Positions 17,253-24,480 of a stretch of DNA of 64,000 bases are shown here, one piece after another; within the stretch, counting starts at the first letter, position 1; the number at the start of each line of letters is the position of its first letter. The notes below the pieces were generated by a model. That model ran no database searches. It was given only the letters and a program-made list of their open reading frames with translations, and had not been told where the DNA came from. This stretch comes from Gemmiger gallinarum (GTDB taxonomy: Bacteria > Bacillota > Clostridia > Oscillospirales > Ruminococcaceae): NCBI RefSeq assembly GCF_014982805.1, contig NZ_JADCKC010000003.1:372001-436000 (forward strand), written 5' to 3'. The translations under genes and the position numbers were made by a program.

Positions 17253-18098
17253 TCATGCCCCGGACGGCCATCTTGCCGGCAGCAGCGGATCGGGATTGAC
17301 CGTCACGCTGTCGGCCTCGGTGCTTTCCCCCTCCCGCAGCGGGCGTGCCATCACCACAAGACGGGCATCGTCCATCTCGTAGGTGCAGGTGCAAAGGGTC
17401 AGCAGGTGCTCATCGGCGCGTGCATAATCGCCCGTGGTGTAAAAGGCACGCGCCTGTACCGCATCCAGGTATTCCTGTTCCGCGGTATCATCCTCAAAGT
17501 CAACATATTTGTTGAACTGGAAGAAATCTTCATCGCTGGTACGGGCCGTGACTGCAAACACGGCAATCACCTTATAGGTCTGACTCCCGTACAGGGTATC
17601 CAGCTGGATCACCGGGTGCTTGGCATAATAGCTGGTGTCCCGGTATTCCTGCAGGCTGGAAAAACGGTCGGTGTCATCCACGCCCATGTTGTGGCCGTAA
17701 ATAATCAGGTTCCGGCTGTTTTTCAAGTCGCATTCATAATCCACAAAAGGCAAGCCAAGATTGTCATACTCCTTGTCCAGCCCAAGCCGGAGGTAAAACT
17801 CGTTGTCTGTGGTCTGCATCACCGGCAGGTCAATGGGGGTATCCGGGATGGTGATCCATCCCACCACATCCGGATTCTGCGCCAGCAAGTCAGCAAATTT
17901 TTCCCGCTGTGCCTGCTCGATGTCCTCTTCACTGGACTGTTCCTCTTCGGTCACAGTCACCGCAGTCTCAAGCTCCGGTTTCTGCTGCCGCAGGTTCCAC
18001 TCTCTGATCCAGGTAGGCGCCATCATCACGACGACTGCCAGCCCTGCCGCTGCCAGGCCGGAGACAAATACCCCCGCCATCAACAGGAAGCGCTTCAC
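17253..18098 (-). CDS. srtB: Class B-type sortase
   Basis: 281 residues from a GTG at 18098 with GGAGG 7 bases upstream; the GTG overlaps the upstream stop by 4 bases (GTGA), pointing to translational coupling. Membrane helix at residues about 2-25, charged linker, then the sortase barrel: NPDVVGWITIPDTPIDLPV, NLIIYGHNM with the catalytic His near 133, LLTLCTCTYE with the catalytic Cys near 237 (TLxTC) and DARLVVMARP with the Arg. The long segment between His and Cys with a helix is typical of class B. It transpeptidates surface proteins to peptidoglycan outside the membrane; the adjacent LPQTG protein is the likely substrate. Confidence 0.93.
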   Translation of the reverse strand: MKRFLLMAGVFVSGLAAAGLAVVVMMAPTWIREWNLRQQKPELETAVTVTEEEQSSEEDIEQAQREKFADLLAQNPDVVGWITIPDTPIDLPVMQTTDNEFYLRLGLDKEYDNLGLPFVDYECDLKNSRNLIIYGHNMGVDDTDRFSSLQEYRDTSYYAKHPVIQLDTLYGSQTYKVIAVFAVTARTSDEDFFQFNKYVDFEDDTAEQEYLDAVQARAFYTTGDYARADEHLLTLCTCTYEMDDARLVVMARPLREGESTEADSVTVNPDPLLPARWPSGA

Positions 18099-18586
18099 AG
18101 CGAAGCCTCCACAAAGTAAGCCGTTCCGTTTTTCCCGCTGGCCTTGACTTCCTGATACGCAACGGTGAGCTGCGTACATTCTTCCGGTACTGTCACCAGC
18201 ATAGTGCCGGTATGGCTTTGCCCCGGCTCCAGTTCATAGGAATAAGGGACCATGTCATCATCCACCGCCTCCAGGCAGGTGCCGAAGTCATCGTCGCCAT
18301 CGCCCCACTGAAGCTGGAAGTCCTCTGCAAACATGGTGTAGCTCTCATCGCTGGTGTTCTCCACCGTAAGCTGCATACTGACCAGCTTGCTGCCCTCCGG
18401 GATATCCACCCCGGTATAACTGTCGATGGTCTGCACATCGCTGACTGTAAAATTGAACAGCGTGGTGTACACCGTCTCCCCCGCCTGGGCAGTGACGCTG
18501 GGTTCGCCGCCGCATCCGGTGAGCAACACAATGAAAAAGAGCGGTAACATACACCGCAAGACAGTCTTCTTTATCTTTTCTGGCAT
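18095..18586 (-). CDS. Small lipoprotein, DUF4352-like
   Basis: 163 residues; ATG 18586 is 9 bases after TGGAG. Lipobox LLTGC near residue 22. The rest has the immunoglobulin-like pattern of DUF4352/telokin-like extracellular proteins (NFTVSDVQTIDSYTGVDIPEG, VSMQLTVENTSDESYTM, LEPGQSHTGTMLVTVPE, each under 21 residues). First gene of the sortase cassette and coupled to srtB by a 4-base overlap. Possibly an accessory or stability protein of the displayed surface protein. Confidence 0.82.
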   Translation of the reverse strand: MPEKIKKTVLRCMLPLFFIVLLTGCGGEPSVTAQAGETVYTTLFNFTVSDVQTIDSYTGVDIPEGSKLVSMQLTVENTSDESYTMFAEDFQLQWGDGDDDFGTCLEAVDDDMVPYSYELEPGQSHTGTMLVTVPEECTQLTVAYQEVKASGKNGTAYFVEASL

Positions 18587-18704
18587 TTGTTTCCGCTCCA
18601 AGTATATCTATTGTTTATATGTAACAGCTTCTTTTGTTGAGTAAATGGCATCACTATAGCTATTGATTGTCAATGTCTACCAGTACTTCCGAATTTCCGC
18701 AAAG

Positions 18705-18715
18705 TATGCTATAAT
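18705..18715 (+). promoter_or_regulatory. Extended -10 promoter of the XRE gene
   Basis: TATGC followed by TATAAT (18710-18715), giving TGnTATAAT; no good -35 box. The long DUF4352/XRE divergent region (18587-18757) otherwise contains AT-rich sequence with TTGATTGTCAA near 18662. Confidence 0.6.
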
Positions 18716-18757
18716 AATTTATATTTTGTGGTTTATTGTGTGAGAGGGGGCTTTTGC

Positions 18758-19111
18758 ATGGCATCTGACAACAGGCTCAATCAGGAGATCGGTCTGCGGG
18801 TCCGCCATATGCGGGAGCAGCAGACTCTTTCCCGGGAACGTCTGGCTGAACAGGCTGAGATCTCCACCCAGTTCCTGGCCGACATCGAGACCGGCCGCAA
18901 GGGCATGACAGTCCAGACTCTGCGCAAACTGACCACCGCTCTGCACTGCAGCTCCGATGATCTTGTGTTCGGGCAGTCGGAAGATACAACCACTGTCAAC
19001 CCGGCGCTGGTCTACAAAATGCTTTCTCTCTCCCCCGATCAGGCTGGTCTGGCCGGCGATATCCTGAATCTGGTACTCAAAGCCCTGCCCCCGGACTCCA
19101 AGGCGGAATAA
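18758..19111 (+). CDS. XRE-family helix-turn-helix regulator
   Basis: 117 residues; ATG 18758 follows GAGAGGGGG. Residues about 8-65 are a Cro/CI-type HTH (IGLRVRHMREQQTLSRERLAE, split at the helix; ISTQFLADIETGRKGMTVQTL). The C-terminal 45 residues (PALVYKMLSLSPDQ) may dimerise. It is divergent from the sortase cassette, so it could control it; this is inference. Confidence 0.9.
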   Translation: MASDNRLNQEIGLRVRHMREQQTLSRERLAEQAEISTQFLADIETGRKGMTVQTLRKLTTALHCSSDDLVFGQSEDTTTVNPALVYKMLSLSPDQAGLAGDILNLVLKALPPDSKAE

Positions 19112-19115
19112 CAGG

Positions 19116-19164
19116 AAAAAGCCCCCTGCACAACCGTTTTCACGGTCTATGCAAGGGGCTTTTC
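19116..19164 (+). terminator. Terminator of the XRE gene
   Basis: GAAAAAGCCCCCTGCA ... TGCAAGGGGCTTTTC hairpin immediately after the stop. From here to 19291 no gene is seen. Confidence 0.85.
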
Positions 19165-19291
19165 AGCAGCACGGCTTCTTTTAGATGCATTAAAATATTT
19201 TTTACGTTTGCCTTTGGTTTATCTTGATGAAGTGGAAATGGAGCAAAAATCCGGCACTTTGCACGTTTTTTACAAAAAAATTTGTTTTTGC

Positions 19292-19335
19292 AAAAAAATC
19301 CCCGAAGAACGCGACAACGCTCTCCGGGGATTTTT
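19292..19335 (-). terminator. Terminator of tcdA
   Basis: Minus-strand ATCCCCGGAGAGCG ... CTTCGGGGAT followed by TTTTTTTG, 24 bases beyond the stop. Confidence 0.85.
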
Positions 19336-19358
19336 ATCACATTGTTCAGGGGTCGGGC

Positions 19359-20102
19359 TCACACATCCGGCCGAAGGGTTCCTGCCATGCGCAGCAGGTC
19401 CTTGACCGCCTCTCCGCCCATGACCAGCCCGCAGGCGGCAGGGACAAAGGCATTGGAAGCCGGGACCGTGCGGCGGCCGGGTGCTGCCTGTTCCCCATCC
19501 TCCTGAGGCAGAGGGGCCAGGGGCGGCTCGGTGGAAAACACCACCTTGAGCTTATCAATCTTCCGTTTGCGGCACTGGATGCGGACGATGCGTGCCAGCG
19601 GGCAGACGCTGGTCCGGGAAATGTCCGCCACCCGGAAGGCCGTGGGGTCCATCTTGTTGGCGGCGCCCATGCTGGAAAGCACCGGCACCCCAGCCTGTTT
19701 GCAGCGCTCAATGAGCATCAGCTTGGAGGAAACCGTATCAATGCAGTCCAGTACATAGTCGAACTGACTCAGGTCGATCTGGTCCGCTGTGTCGGGGCCG
19801 TAGAACATCCGCAGGGCATGCACCTGGATATCCGGGTCAATGTCTGCCGTGCGGGCCGCCATAACGTCCACCTTATACTGTCCCAGGGTGGAGCGCAGCG
19901 CCACAATCTGCCGGTTGAGGTTGGAGGGGGCAACGGTGTCATTATCTACATAGGTCAGCTCCCCCACCCCGCTGCGGGCCAGGACCTCGGCCGCGTGGCC
20001 GCCCACCCCGCCAATGCCGAAAACCGCCACATGGGCGCCCCGCAGTGTGTCCAGTGCGGGCTGACCCAGAAGCCGCCGGGTACGGTTGTATTGTTCCTGC
20101 AT
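19359..20102 (-). CDS. tcdA: tRNA threonylcarbamoyladenosine dehydratase (ThiF/E1-like)
   Basis: 247 residues, the normal length. Cyclises t6A37 of tRNA to ct6A with ATP. Adenylation-domain features: GIGGVGGHAAE nucleotide loop near residue 29, DNDTVAPSNLNRQ, the family-specific SSMGAANKMDPT and ISRTSVCPLARIVR. The latter patterns separate it from ThiF and MoeB. GGGAG precedes the ATG. Last gene of a likely three-gene run with a small secreted protein and a DUF4153-like membrane protein. Confidence 0.93.
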   Translation of the reverse strand: MQEQYNRTRRLLGQPALDTLRGAHVAVFGIGGVGGHAAEVLARSGVGELTYVDNDTVAPSNLNRQIVALRSTLGQYKVDVMAARTADIDPDIQVHALRMFYGPDTADQIDLSQFDYVLDCIDTVSSKLMLIERCKQAGVPVLSSMGAANKMDPTAFRVADISRTSVCPLARIVRIQCRKRKIDKLKVVFSTEPPLAPLPQEDGEQAAPGRRTVPASNAFVPAACGLVMGGEAVKDLLRMAGTLRPDV

Positions 20103-20130
20103 AGCATTCTCCCTCTTGTGTATTCATCCC

Positions 20131-20574
20131 TCAGGCCGGTTCCAGGCTGAGGCGTACCACGCTCCCCTGCCGGACAGTAAAAGGGGTATGTTCACCATAC
20201 CGCACACATCCGGTAAAGTCAACATCATAGCCCAGATTTTCCGGGTAAGCACAAATGCACAGCACCACCCGGTCCTCCTCCACGAAAATCAGCTGGGTGA
20301 CGCCCTCCCCAATGGTCTCGGAGATCTCGGGGCTGTCAAAGCCGATGGTCCGGGCGATCTCCTCCCGACTGGTGTAAGGTTCAAAACTGTACACTGCCTC
20401 CCAGTCGAAGGGGACCGCCTCCTCCAGCGTGGTGGTGCCCCGGGTCAGGGCGGTGAGGGCGGCTTTCAGCCCACGGGCATTGCGAAAGCTCTCCACATGG
20501 GAAAACACCAGCCACAGCGCCGCCACCGTGACGGCCAGAAACAGCCCTGCAAACAGAGTTTGTCTTTTGGTCAT
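20131..20574 (-). CDS. Small membrane-anchored protein of unknown function
   Basis: 147 residues; ATG 20574 with GGAGGAATAAAGCC upstream, starting 4 bases after the stop of the preceding membrane-protein gene. One N-terminal membrane helix or uncleaved signal (residues about 6-25), then a soluble domain with WEAVYSFEPYTSREEIARTIG and a VVLCICAYPENLGY strand. This layout recurs in small proteins paired with DUF4153-type genes in Clostridia, but I do not recognise the family with certainty. Co-transcription with both neighbours is likely. Confidence 0.75.
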   Translation of the reverse strand: MTKRQTLFAGLFLAVTVAALWLVFSHVESFRNARGLKAALTALTRGTTTLEEAVPFDWEAVYSFEPYTSREEIARTIGFDSPEISETIGEGVTQLIFVEEDRVVLCICAYPENLGYDVDFTGCVRYGEHTPFTVRQGSVVRLSLEPA

Positions 20575-20578
20575 GGCT

Positions 20579-22210
20579 TTATTCCTCCGGAACGACCTGG
20601 GTGCCGGTGCAGACATTGTCGGAAAAATGCAGTGCCAGTCTGCCGTCGGGCAGGTCCAGATAGCAGGTCCCGGCGGTACAGCCGCTGAGGTCATAGTAGA
20701 TTTCGCCGATCTCAGAAGCGCTGCGGCCGGTGAACCAGCCCGCCTCGTTCAGCGCAGAGACAGCATACCGGGAGACCCGATCATTGTACGGCACGCCGCA
20801 GGTGTAGAACAGGTCCTCATCCACCGTCTGGATGGTTCCCGTCTGCCAGCGATCGATGTTCTGCTGGAGGCAGAAGCTCTCGATATCGGCACAGCAGAGC
20901 ATGCTGAAGCTGCCTGCCAGCACCAGCACCGCCATGCGGGCGGCGGGGATCTGTCGGAACAGCCACAGCACGGCCAGCCCGCACCACACCAGCAGCACAG
21001 CCAGGAACCATCCGGACAGCACCCGCTGGGGGGTGGGGCCGTACAAAAGGATATAGGCTCCCAGCTTGGAGGCCGCCAGCGCGGCAAAGAGAAAACCGAA
21101 CACGCAGAAAACCGTCATGAGGCGGCGCTGGCTTCCTGCCTGACGCAGGGGTCGGGCACCGAACAGCCGCAGTACAGCCAGAACCACAAAGTCCAGCAGC
21201 AGAATACGGCAGAGTTCCCAGAAACCGGTGACGGCAAAGTCGGAAGCCGCCTGAGCGCTCAGGCCCTGCCCCGCCGCCGAAAGGAACTCCACAGCCTGGA
21301 CGCCGAAAAAGAGGGCATACACCGCGCACAGCGCACCGGGCACCAGATATCCGGTGGAGACGGGCAGCCGCGGCAGGGCAGCCAGTCCGGCATTCAGGGT
21401 TTTCTCCGGGAAAGGAGGCCGGGTATGGCTGAGGCTGCCGCCGATAAGGCCGAACAGCCATGCTCCCACCGGCAGCGACAGGATAAAAACCATCACGGTA
21501 TCCAGGGCCAGGAGGTTATGGAGCCATTGGAACACTCCCTCACCCAGGCGGGCAAAGGTAGCGTCCACCCCGGCCAGCTGTCCCCAGGCAAAGATGCAGA
21601 CCGCCGCTGCCACCGCCGCGCTGAACAGCCCTCCCAGCGCTTTGCGGGAATTGGCTCCCGCACGGTGCAGCAGGCCGGCCCCGCCGTGGGCCAGAGTCCT
21701 GGCCCGCAGCAGAAAGTCCCGCCAGGGCAGCACCGTTACCCCCATGAGCAGATCAAAGGGTGTCCACAGACCGCTTTGTCCTGCACAGAGCATGCCGCTG
21801 CGGCAGACCGTCCAGTAAACGGCGGTGGCATGCCAGGCCAGCCACTGCAGACCGTAAAGGGTCCCGGCATGAGCGTCAAAAACCATCATGGCGGCACTCT
21901 GCACCAGCCAGCAGACCATCCAGAAGGTGCTTTCGGCGGAATCGGGGCGCTTGTGGATGCGGCAGAGCAGCTCCACCTCGATGAGATACACCACCGCAAA
22001 AGCCAGCATGGACCAGCGGTAATCCGGACTGAACAGTACATAACGGGTATAGAAGTAGGCGGGCAGGTAGCTGAATACCGCCGCCGTCACAAAGCCTTTG
22101 GGCGGGGTCCATTTTTCCGCCGGCTTCAGGGCGGGAGGAAAGTTTTCGGTATAATCGGGCGCACTTGAATAGAGGGGGCGCGGCGCGCCCTCTTTGGGCA
22201 TGGAATCCAT
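20579..22210 (-). CDS. Polytopic membrane protein, DUF4153/DUF4173-like
   Basis: 543 residues with about 12 predicted membrane helices, an N-terminal cytosolic region of about 40 residues, and a C-terminal extracytoplasmic-type soluble domain of about 110 residues (NIDRWQTGTIQTVDEDLFY, then YDLSGCTAGTCYLDLPDG). The combination of many helices with a late N-x-x-RW...D-x-x-Y motif fits DUF4153/DUF4173 proteins, whose function is unknown. AAAGGAAAA is a weak ribosome site. The stop is 4 bases before the next gene, indicating an operon. Confidence 0.75.
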   Translation of the reverse strand: MDSMPKEGAPRPLYSSAPDYTENFPPALKPAEKWTPPKGFVTAAVFSYLPAYFYTRYVLFSPDYRWSMLAFAVVYLIEVELLCRIHKRPDSAESTFWMVCWLVQSAAMMVFDAHAGTLYGLQWLAWHATAVYWTVCRSGMLCAGQSGLWTPFDLLMGVTVLPWRDFLLRARTLAHGGAGLLHRAGANSRKALGGLFSAAVAAAVCIFAWGQLAGVDATFARLGEGVFQWLHNLLALDTVMVFILSLPVGAWLFGLIGGSLSHTRPPFPEKTLNAGLAALPRLPVSTGYLVPGALCAVYALFFGVQAVEFLSAAGQGLSAQAASDFAVTGFWELCRILLLDFVVLAVLRLFGARPLRQAGSQRRLMTVFCVFGFLFAALAASKLGAYILLYGPTPQRVLSGWFLAVLLVWCGLAVLWLFRQIPAARMAVLVLAGSFSMLCCADIESFCLQQNIDRWQTGTIQTVDEDLFYTCGVPYNDRVSRYAVSALNEAGWFTGRSASEIGEIYYDLSGCTAGTCYLDLPDGRLALHFSDNVCTGTQVVPEE

Positions 22211-22363
22211 ATGCAGTTTTCCTTTCTGCGCGGCTTGCCAAAAAAACGGTGCCTTCCGGGAAACCAGGTTTTTTCCTCGGGACAGGATGGCGTTTTCTGT
22301 CAGCCGCGTCTTGTGAGCGCCGCCCGGGTCTGCGGCGGAGGGGTTACGGATGAAGTCAGAGGA

Positions 22364-22588
22364 TCAAGGGGTATCGTCGTCAGGACCGGGTCGGTATTCC
22401 AGCAGATCTCCCGGCTGGCAGTCCAGCACCCGGCAGAGGGCTTCCAGAGTGGAAAACCGCACCGCCTTGGCCTTGTTGTTTTTGAGGATGGACAGGTTTG
22501 CCGGCGTGATGCCGATCTTTTCGGCAAGTTCTCCCGCGCCGATGTGCCGCCTGGCCATCATGACATCCAGATTGACATTGATGGGCAT
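22364..22588 (-). CDS. Small XRE-family regulator (YozG-like)
   Basis: 74 residues, almost entirely one Cro/CI helix-turn-helix (MMARRHIGAGELAEKIGITP; ANLSILKNNKAKAVRFSTLEA). Proteins of this size next to a DUF2975 membrane protein form a conserved pair in Firmicutes. AAAAGGAG precedes the ATG, 15 bases after the DUF2975 stop. It probably binds the iterated sites in the promoter ahead of the pair. Confidence 0.92.
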   Translation of the reverse strand: MPINVNLDVMMARRHIGAGELAEKIGITPANLSILKNNKAKAVRFSTLEALCRVLDCQPGDLLEYRPGPDDDTP

Positions 22589-22603
22589 GGACAGCAGCTC
22601 CTT

Positions 22604-23092
22604 TTAGATGGTAAAGTCCAGTTCGTCTTTCATTTTCAGGGCCTGCTCAAAGGCATGTTTGACCACCTGCACAATGAGAGCCATAAATCCCGCCGCAATG
22701 CCCATGCAGGCAAAGGGGAAATACAGCACCGCCCCCGAGGGAATGCAGATGACGGCCGCCGCTGCGCAGCACCGGCTGATGCGCCGCAGCGCCTCCACCG
22801 TCTGGGGCACGAACACCTGACCCTGCTCCAGCCGGGTGAGAAAGCGGAAGAGATTCCACAGCATCCACAGGGCCAGGGCGGCCAGCAGATACCCCAGCCC
22901 CAGCATCACCCAGCGCACCGCCGGGCCCTGAACCCCCACGCGCCCCCGGGCGATGAGCCAGTCCACAATGGCCGGGCCCATCACGGCCACGGCAATACAG
23001 ACAAAAAAGATCGCCACCGTGATGACGCGGGTCAGGGCAATGCTTTTTCGGTCGTCCCAAAAATGGCTGTTGGTTTGATCTTGCTTCGGCAC
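22604..23092 (-). CDS. DUF2975 membrane protein
   Basis: 162 residues from GTG 23092, set by AAGGAGGA 8 bases upstream. Four membrane helices in the DUF2975 pattern, with the LFRFLTRLEQGQVFVPQTVE loop that is characteristic (F...G.vF...) and a final cytosolic MKDELDFTI. Partner of the small XRE regulator in one transcript; family function unknown, thought to be regulatory partner proteins. Confidence 0.9.
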   Translation of the reverse strand: MPKQDQTNSHFWDDRKSIALTRVITVAIFFVCIAVAVMGPAIVDWLIARGRVGVQGPAVRWVMLGLGYLLAALALWMLWNLFRFLTRLEQGQVFVPQTVEALRRISRCCAAAAVICIPSGAVLYFPFACMGIAAGFMALIVQVVKHAFEQALKMKDELDFTI

Positions 23093-23120
23093 GGGACATT
23101 CCTCCTTCCGGTATGGCAAC

Positions 23121-23192
23121 AGCATACCACAGCGCATATTGTTTTTCAAGTGTTTTTTATTGTTTTTCAATAAATTATTTTTGTTTTACAAT
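23121..23192 (-). promoter_or_regulatory. Promoter of the DUF2975-XRE pair with three 12-bp iterons
   Basis: Minus-strand TTGAAA (23144-23149), 17-base spacer, TATGCT (23121-23126). Three copies of ATTGAAAAACAAT-like sites lie at 23138-23149, 23159-23170 (12 bases identical) and 23181-23192 (one or two changes), spaced 21 and 22 bases, about two helical turns. The first covers the -35 box, as expected for an autorepressor operator. Confidence 0.72.
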
Positions 23193-23235
23193 AGATCAGC
23201 AAAAGTTTACCTCTCTTTTGCAGCGGCCGGACACC

Positions 23236-23281
23236 AAAAGCGCCGCCCGGCAAACCGTATTCACGGTCCGCCGGGCGGCGC
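23236..23281 (-). terminator. Terminator of the HD hydrolase gene
   Basis: Minus-strand GCGCCGCCCGGC ... GCCGGGCGGCGC 12-bp stem followed by TTTTGG. Confidence 0.88.
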
Positions 23282-23321
23282 AGTCTGTTATCACGCTTGT
23301 GCTGCCATAAAAATCCGGGGG

Positions 23322-23828
23322 TCAGTGCCGGCCCGCAGTCTGGGCGGCAGGTACCAGAGGACGGCTGCGCTCCAGCAGCGTCTCGGTGGTGGAGGACAGC
23401 TTATCCGCCACGCAGACCACGGCGGCCTCCCGGCAGCGGGGCGGGGTCAGCAGCGTCAGCGGCCACATATGGCTGCGGATGACGTTGCGTTCCCGGTCGT
23501 TGAGGGAGTACCGGGCCTCGGCGTTGGCCAGTGCCGTGGCCGGGTGGGTAAAGCCGTGAAGTCCCATCTCCGGATGGGGCAGATGCCAGTCGTAGAGATA
23601 AAAGTCGTGAAGGAAAGCCCCCCGCACCAGGCTGGCCTCATCACAGCCCAGGTTCAGCCGCCGGTTGAGCCAGAAACTGATGGCCGCAACCCGCATGCAG
23701 TGCTCGTAGGTGGTGACATTTCCGTGCTGAATATACTGCTGCATTTGCAGCGCCTCTGCGGTGTCTGCCCAGCCGGTGAGATAACCGGCCAGGCACTGGG
23801 TTTCCTCCTGGGTGAGATTCGGCTGCAT
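23322..23828 (-). CDS. HD-domain phosphohydrolase
   Basis: 168 residues; ATG 23828 with AAGGAGG 7 bases upstream. HD-superfamily metal ligands: YEHCMRVA (first His), GAFLHDFYLYDW (HD pair), GFTHPATA and the later CVADKLSS Asp. The substrate is not obvious; relatives are annotated as HD-family nucleotide hydrolases, some with phosphodiesterase activity. Monocistronic. Confidence 0.88.
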   Translation of the reverse strand: MQPNLTQEETQCLAGYLTGWADTAEALQMQQYIQHGNVTTYEHCMRVAAISFWLNRRLNLGCDEASLVRGAFLHDFYLYDWHLPHPEMGLHGFTHPATALANAEARYSLNDRERNVIRSHMWPLTLLTPPRCREAAVVCVADKLSSTTETLLERSRPLVPAAQTAGRH

Positions 23829-24016
23829 GGCGCCCTCCTTATGTCTCATTCTTTCCTGCCGCCGCTCTGCCGTGCCTTTGCCGCCGGCGGAGCGACACCC
23901 TCTTTTTTTATTATACCATATTTCAATGGCCCGGGTCGATGCCCTGTCCGCTGTAACGATGGTTCATTATCCGCGTCTTTATTTATAAAAGACGAAACAG
24001 ACAGGAGGGTTTCCCC

Positions 24017-24418
24017 ATGAAAAAGAAAATGTTTGCCGCTGTCCCTGTCCTTTTCCTGGCAGCTGCCCTGTTCGCCATGGGACTTTCCGCCGGGCAAAAG
24101 CCTTTTGCGGATCTGCAGGCCGGGGACATCGCCTCCGCCCGGGTCCAGCTTTTCCCGCCCGGTGAGACGGTGCCGCTCCGGGACTCCGAACGTTTGGCGG
24201 AACTGCTGCGGAAAATCGTCGTCTACCGGGAGGACGACTCCTATCAGGACTATGCGGGTCAGACCTGTCTCTTTGTCATTGAGAAGACCGACGGCACCCG
24301 GCTGGAGGTCACGGCCTTCTCCCCCTTTGTCATCATAAACGGAGTGGGATACCGGTGCCGCCCGGAACCCTGTGAGGCGCTGAGCCAATACGCCAACCGC
24401 ATTTTGCAGGAAACCTGA
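24017..24418 (+). CDS. Small exported protein of unknown function
   Basis: 133 residues with ACAGGAGGG 7 bases upstream of ATG. Signal peptide (residues 1-25; KKK then AVPVLFLAAALFAMGLSA), then a compact domain of about 105 residues with two cysteines (QTCLFVIEK and YRCRPEPCEAL). The fold (IASARVQLFPPG, LRKIVVYRED) resembles small domains in Clostridia secreted proteins but has no family name I can give. An inverted repeat CGTCTTT ... AAAGACG (about 23972-23992) lies just upstream and may be regulatory. Confidence 0.72.
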   Translation: MKKKMFAAVPVLFLAAALFAMGLSAGQKPFADLQAGDIASARVQLFPPGETVPLRDSERLAELLRKIVVYREDDSYQDYAGQTCLFVIEKTDGTRLEVTAFSPFVIINGVGYRCRPEPCEALSQYANRILQET

Positions 24419-24430
24419 CCTTTTACACAC

Positions 24431-24465
24431 CAAAAAAGCCCGCCCTGCCGGAGAGCAGAGCGGGC
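24431..24465 (-). terminator. Terminator of the NSS transporter
   Basis: Minus-strand GCCCGCTCTGC / GCAGGGCGGGC followed by TTTTTTGG. Confidence 0.88.
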
Positions 24466-24480
24466 GTGAAAAGACGTTTC

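Noticed and set aside
23971-23993. Inverted repeat CGTCTTT ... AAAGACG as a terminator or named operator
   Set aside because: Short, AT-centred, without T tract; possible regulatory site of the small exported protein but not supported enough to list separately.
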